NCBI GenBank assembly: GCA_030611395.1
Contig: JAUWPX010000120.1
Location: 1 to 5,657, forward strand
Origin: Bacteroidota bacterium
GTDB lineage: Bacteria; Bacteroidota; Bacteroidia; Bacteroidales; VadinHA17
DNA length: 5,657 nt
Direction: 5' to 3'
Every line of letters starts with the position of its first letter. Within the stretch, counting starts at the first letter, position 1. Shown piece by piece: positions 4,894-5,657 of the stretch. Under the pieces are notes generated by a model. It ran no database searches. It was given only the letters and a program-made list of their open reading frames with translations, and was not told the DNA's origin. A program made the translations under genes and the position numbers.

Positions 4894-5657
4894 ATGTCAC
4901 ATCCAAAAGCAACTCTCATAATCTCATTTTATAATAATTTCCCCTTTTTGAAACTGGTTCTTGGAGGTCTTGAAAGGCAGACTGTTAAAGACTTTGAAAT
5001 AATTATTGCCGATTACGGATCAAACGAAGAGTGTAAAAGGAAAATCATAGAATATAATAAGAACTCCGCGCTAAACATCAAGCATCAATGGCATATGGAT
5101 GAAGGATGGCAGAAAAACAGGATACTGAACCAAACAATTGTAGCAAGTAAAGCCAATTACCTGATTTTTACCGACGGAGATTGCATCCCCCACCGGGCCT
5201 TTATTGAAGAACATATTTGTAATAGAAAAGCTAAAACAGCACTCGCCGGCCGTAGAGTTAACCTATCTGAAGAAGTTAGTTCAATGCTGAACTATGAAAA
5301 TGTAAAGAATGGCTGTCTTGAAAAAAGGTTGTTTCCAATTATGGTTTGGGGAAGTATCAGGGGGCGGGGTAACCGGATTGAAAATGGAATATATTTTAAA
5401 TCAACCATTATCAGAAAAAAAATAAACAAAAAACAGCGTGGTATTCTCGGATCGAATTTCTCTTTATTTAAGAAAGATATTGTAAATATAAATGGTTTTG
5501 ATGAAAGGTACAGGTCACCGGCTGTTGGAGAAGACACTGATATTGAATACCGTTTGAGGCATAATGGAATTTTAATAAAATCCATAAAACACCTTTCCAT
5601 CCAATATCATTTATTTCATGAAAAATTGCTTCGTACTGACAAGAACCTTGAGATTCT
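4894..5657 (+). CDS. Family 2 (GT-A) glycosyltransferase, 3' end outside the window
   Basis: The frame opens at ATG 4894 and stays open for 254 codons to the right edge. It begins ATLIISFYNNFPFLKLVL (6-23), then ERQTVKDFEIIIADYGS (27-43), the usual nucleotide-sugar-binding start of GT2 enzymes. EGWQKNRILNQTI (70-82) precedes the metal-binding DxD motif in YLIFTDGDCIPH (Asp94, Asp96). GSNFSLFKKDI (186-196) and GFDERYRSPAVGEDTDIEYR (201-220) match the acceptor-side motif seen in chondroitin-synthase-like and galactosyltransferase-type enzymes, with GEDTD likely holding the catalytic acid. The protein probably transfers a sugar to a growing surface polysaccharide or lipid-linked glycan at the inner face of the membrane; donor and acceptor are not readable. 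No transmembrane segment is visible in the part present. There is no Shine-Dalgarno sequence and no clear promoter in the 47-base gap after the regulator, so co-transcription with it is plausible. The MSHPKATLIIS start fits the family. Confidence 0.9.
   Translation, partial: MSHPKATLIISFYNNFPFLKLVLGGLERQTVKDFEIIIADYGSNEECKRKIIEYNKNSALNIKHQWHMDEGWQKNRILNQTIVASKANYLIFTDGDCIPHRAFIEEHICNRKAKTALAGRRVNLSEEVSSMLNYENVKNGCLEKRLFPIMVWGSIRGRGNRIENGIYFKSTIIRKKINKKQRGILGSNFSLFKKDIVNINGFDERYRSPAVGEDTDIEYRLRHNGILIKSIKHLSIQYHLFHEKLLRTDKNLEI

Noticed and set aside
5292..5600. Minus-strand open frame of 102 codons opposite the glycosyltransferase
   Set aside because: The plus frame carries clear GT2 motifs through the same stretch; the antisense translation is a low-complexity hydrophobic shadow.

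Overview
The window comes from an AT-rich member of the Bacteroidota. Three things point there: a GldB-type lipoprotein and a PorT-like outer-membrane beta-barrel, promoter elements of the Bacteroidota type (TAnnTTTG at -7, with TTTG upstream), and the near absence of Shine-Dalgarno sequences before most start codons. A clostridial-type 2[4Fe-4S] ferredoxin hints at anaerobic or fermentative metabolism. That would fit an environmental Bacteroidales/Marinilabiliales-like lineage, but the genus cannot be fixed from this sequence.

Layout, left to right. Positions 3-140 hold the C-terminal tail of a gene that resembles M20-family amidohydrolases. A low-complexity A/T spacer follows, then a well-formed promoter and a 56-residue ferredoxin gene (271-441) that ends in a strong hairpin terminator. 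That terminator also covers the stop codon of the convergent gldB-like lipoprotein gene (495-1574, minus strand). A 110-base divergent promoter region separates gldB from a PorT-like beta-barrel gene (1685-2395), which lies 16 bases upstream of glutamine-dependent NAD+ synthetase nadE (start 2412, end 4067). A Crp/Fnr-family regulator follows behind its own promoter (4145-4846). Last comes a family-2 glycosyltransferase gene (from 4894) that runs off the right edge.

How the genes work together. The ferredoxin is a self-contained monocistronic unit. The beta-barrel gene and nadE look like one transcription unit, sitting head-to-head with gldB; gldB and nadE are, as I recall, also close neighbours in gliding flavobacteria, so this may be a rearranged form of a conserved neighbourhood. 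The Crp/Fnr protein has lost the residues that bind cAMP in E. coli CRP. A perfect dyad with 4-base spacing lies over its predicted transcription start, which suggests autoregulation. The regulator and the glycosyltransferase share a direction with a 47-base gap and may be co-transcribed.

I see no mobile element, CRISPR array, tRNA or rRNA, and no clear sign of a wholly new multi-gene system. The points most worth following up are the two promoter dyads, the ligand pocket of the Crp/Fnr protein, and the gldB/beta-barrel/nadE arrangement.
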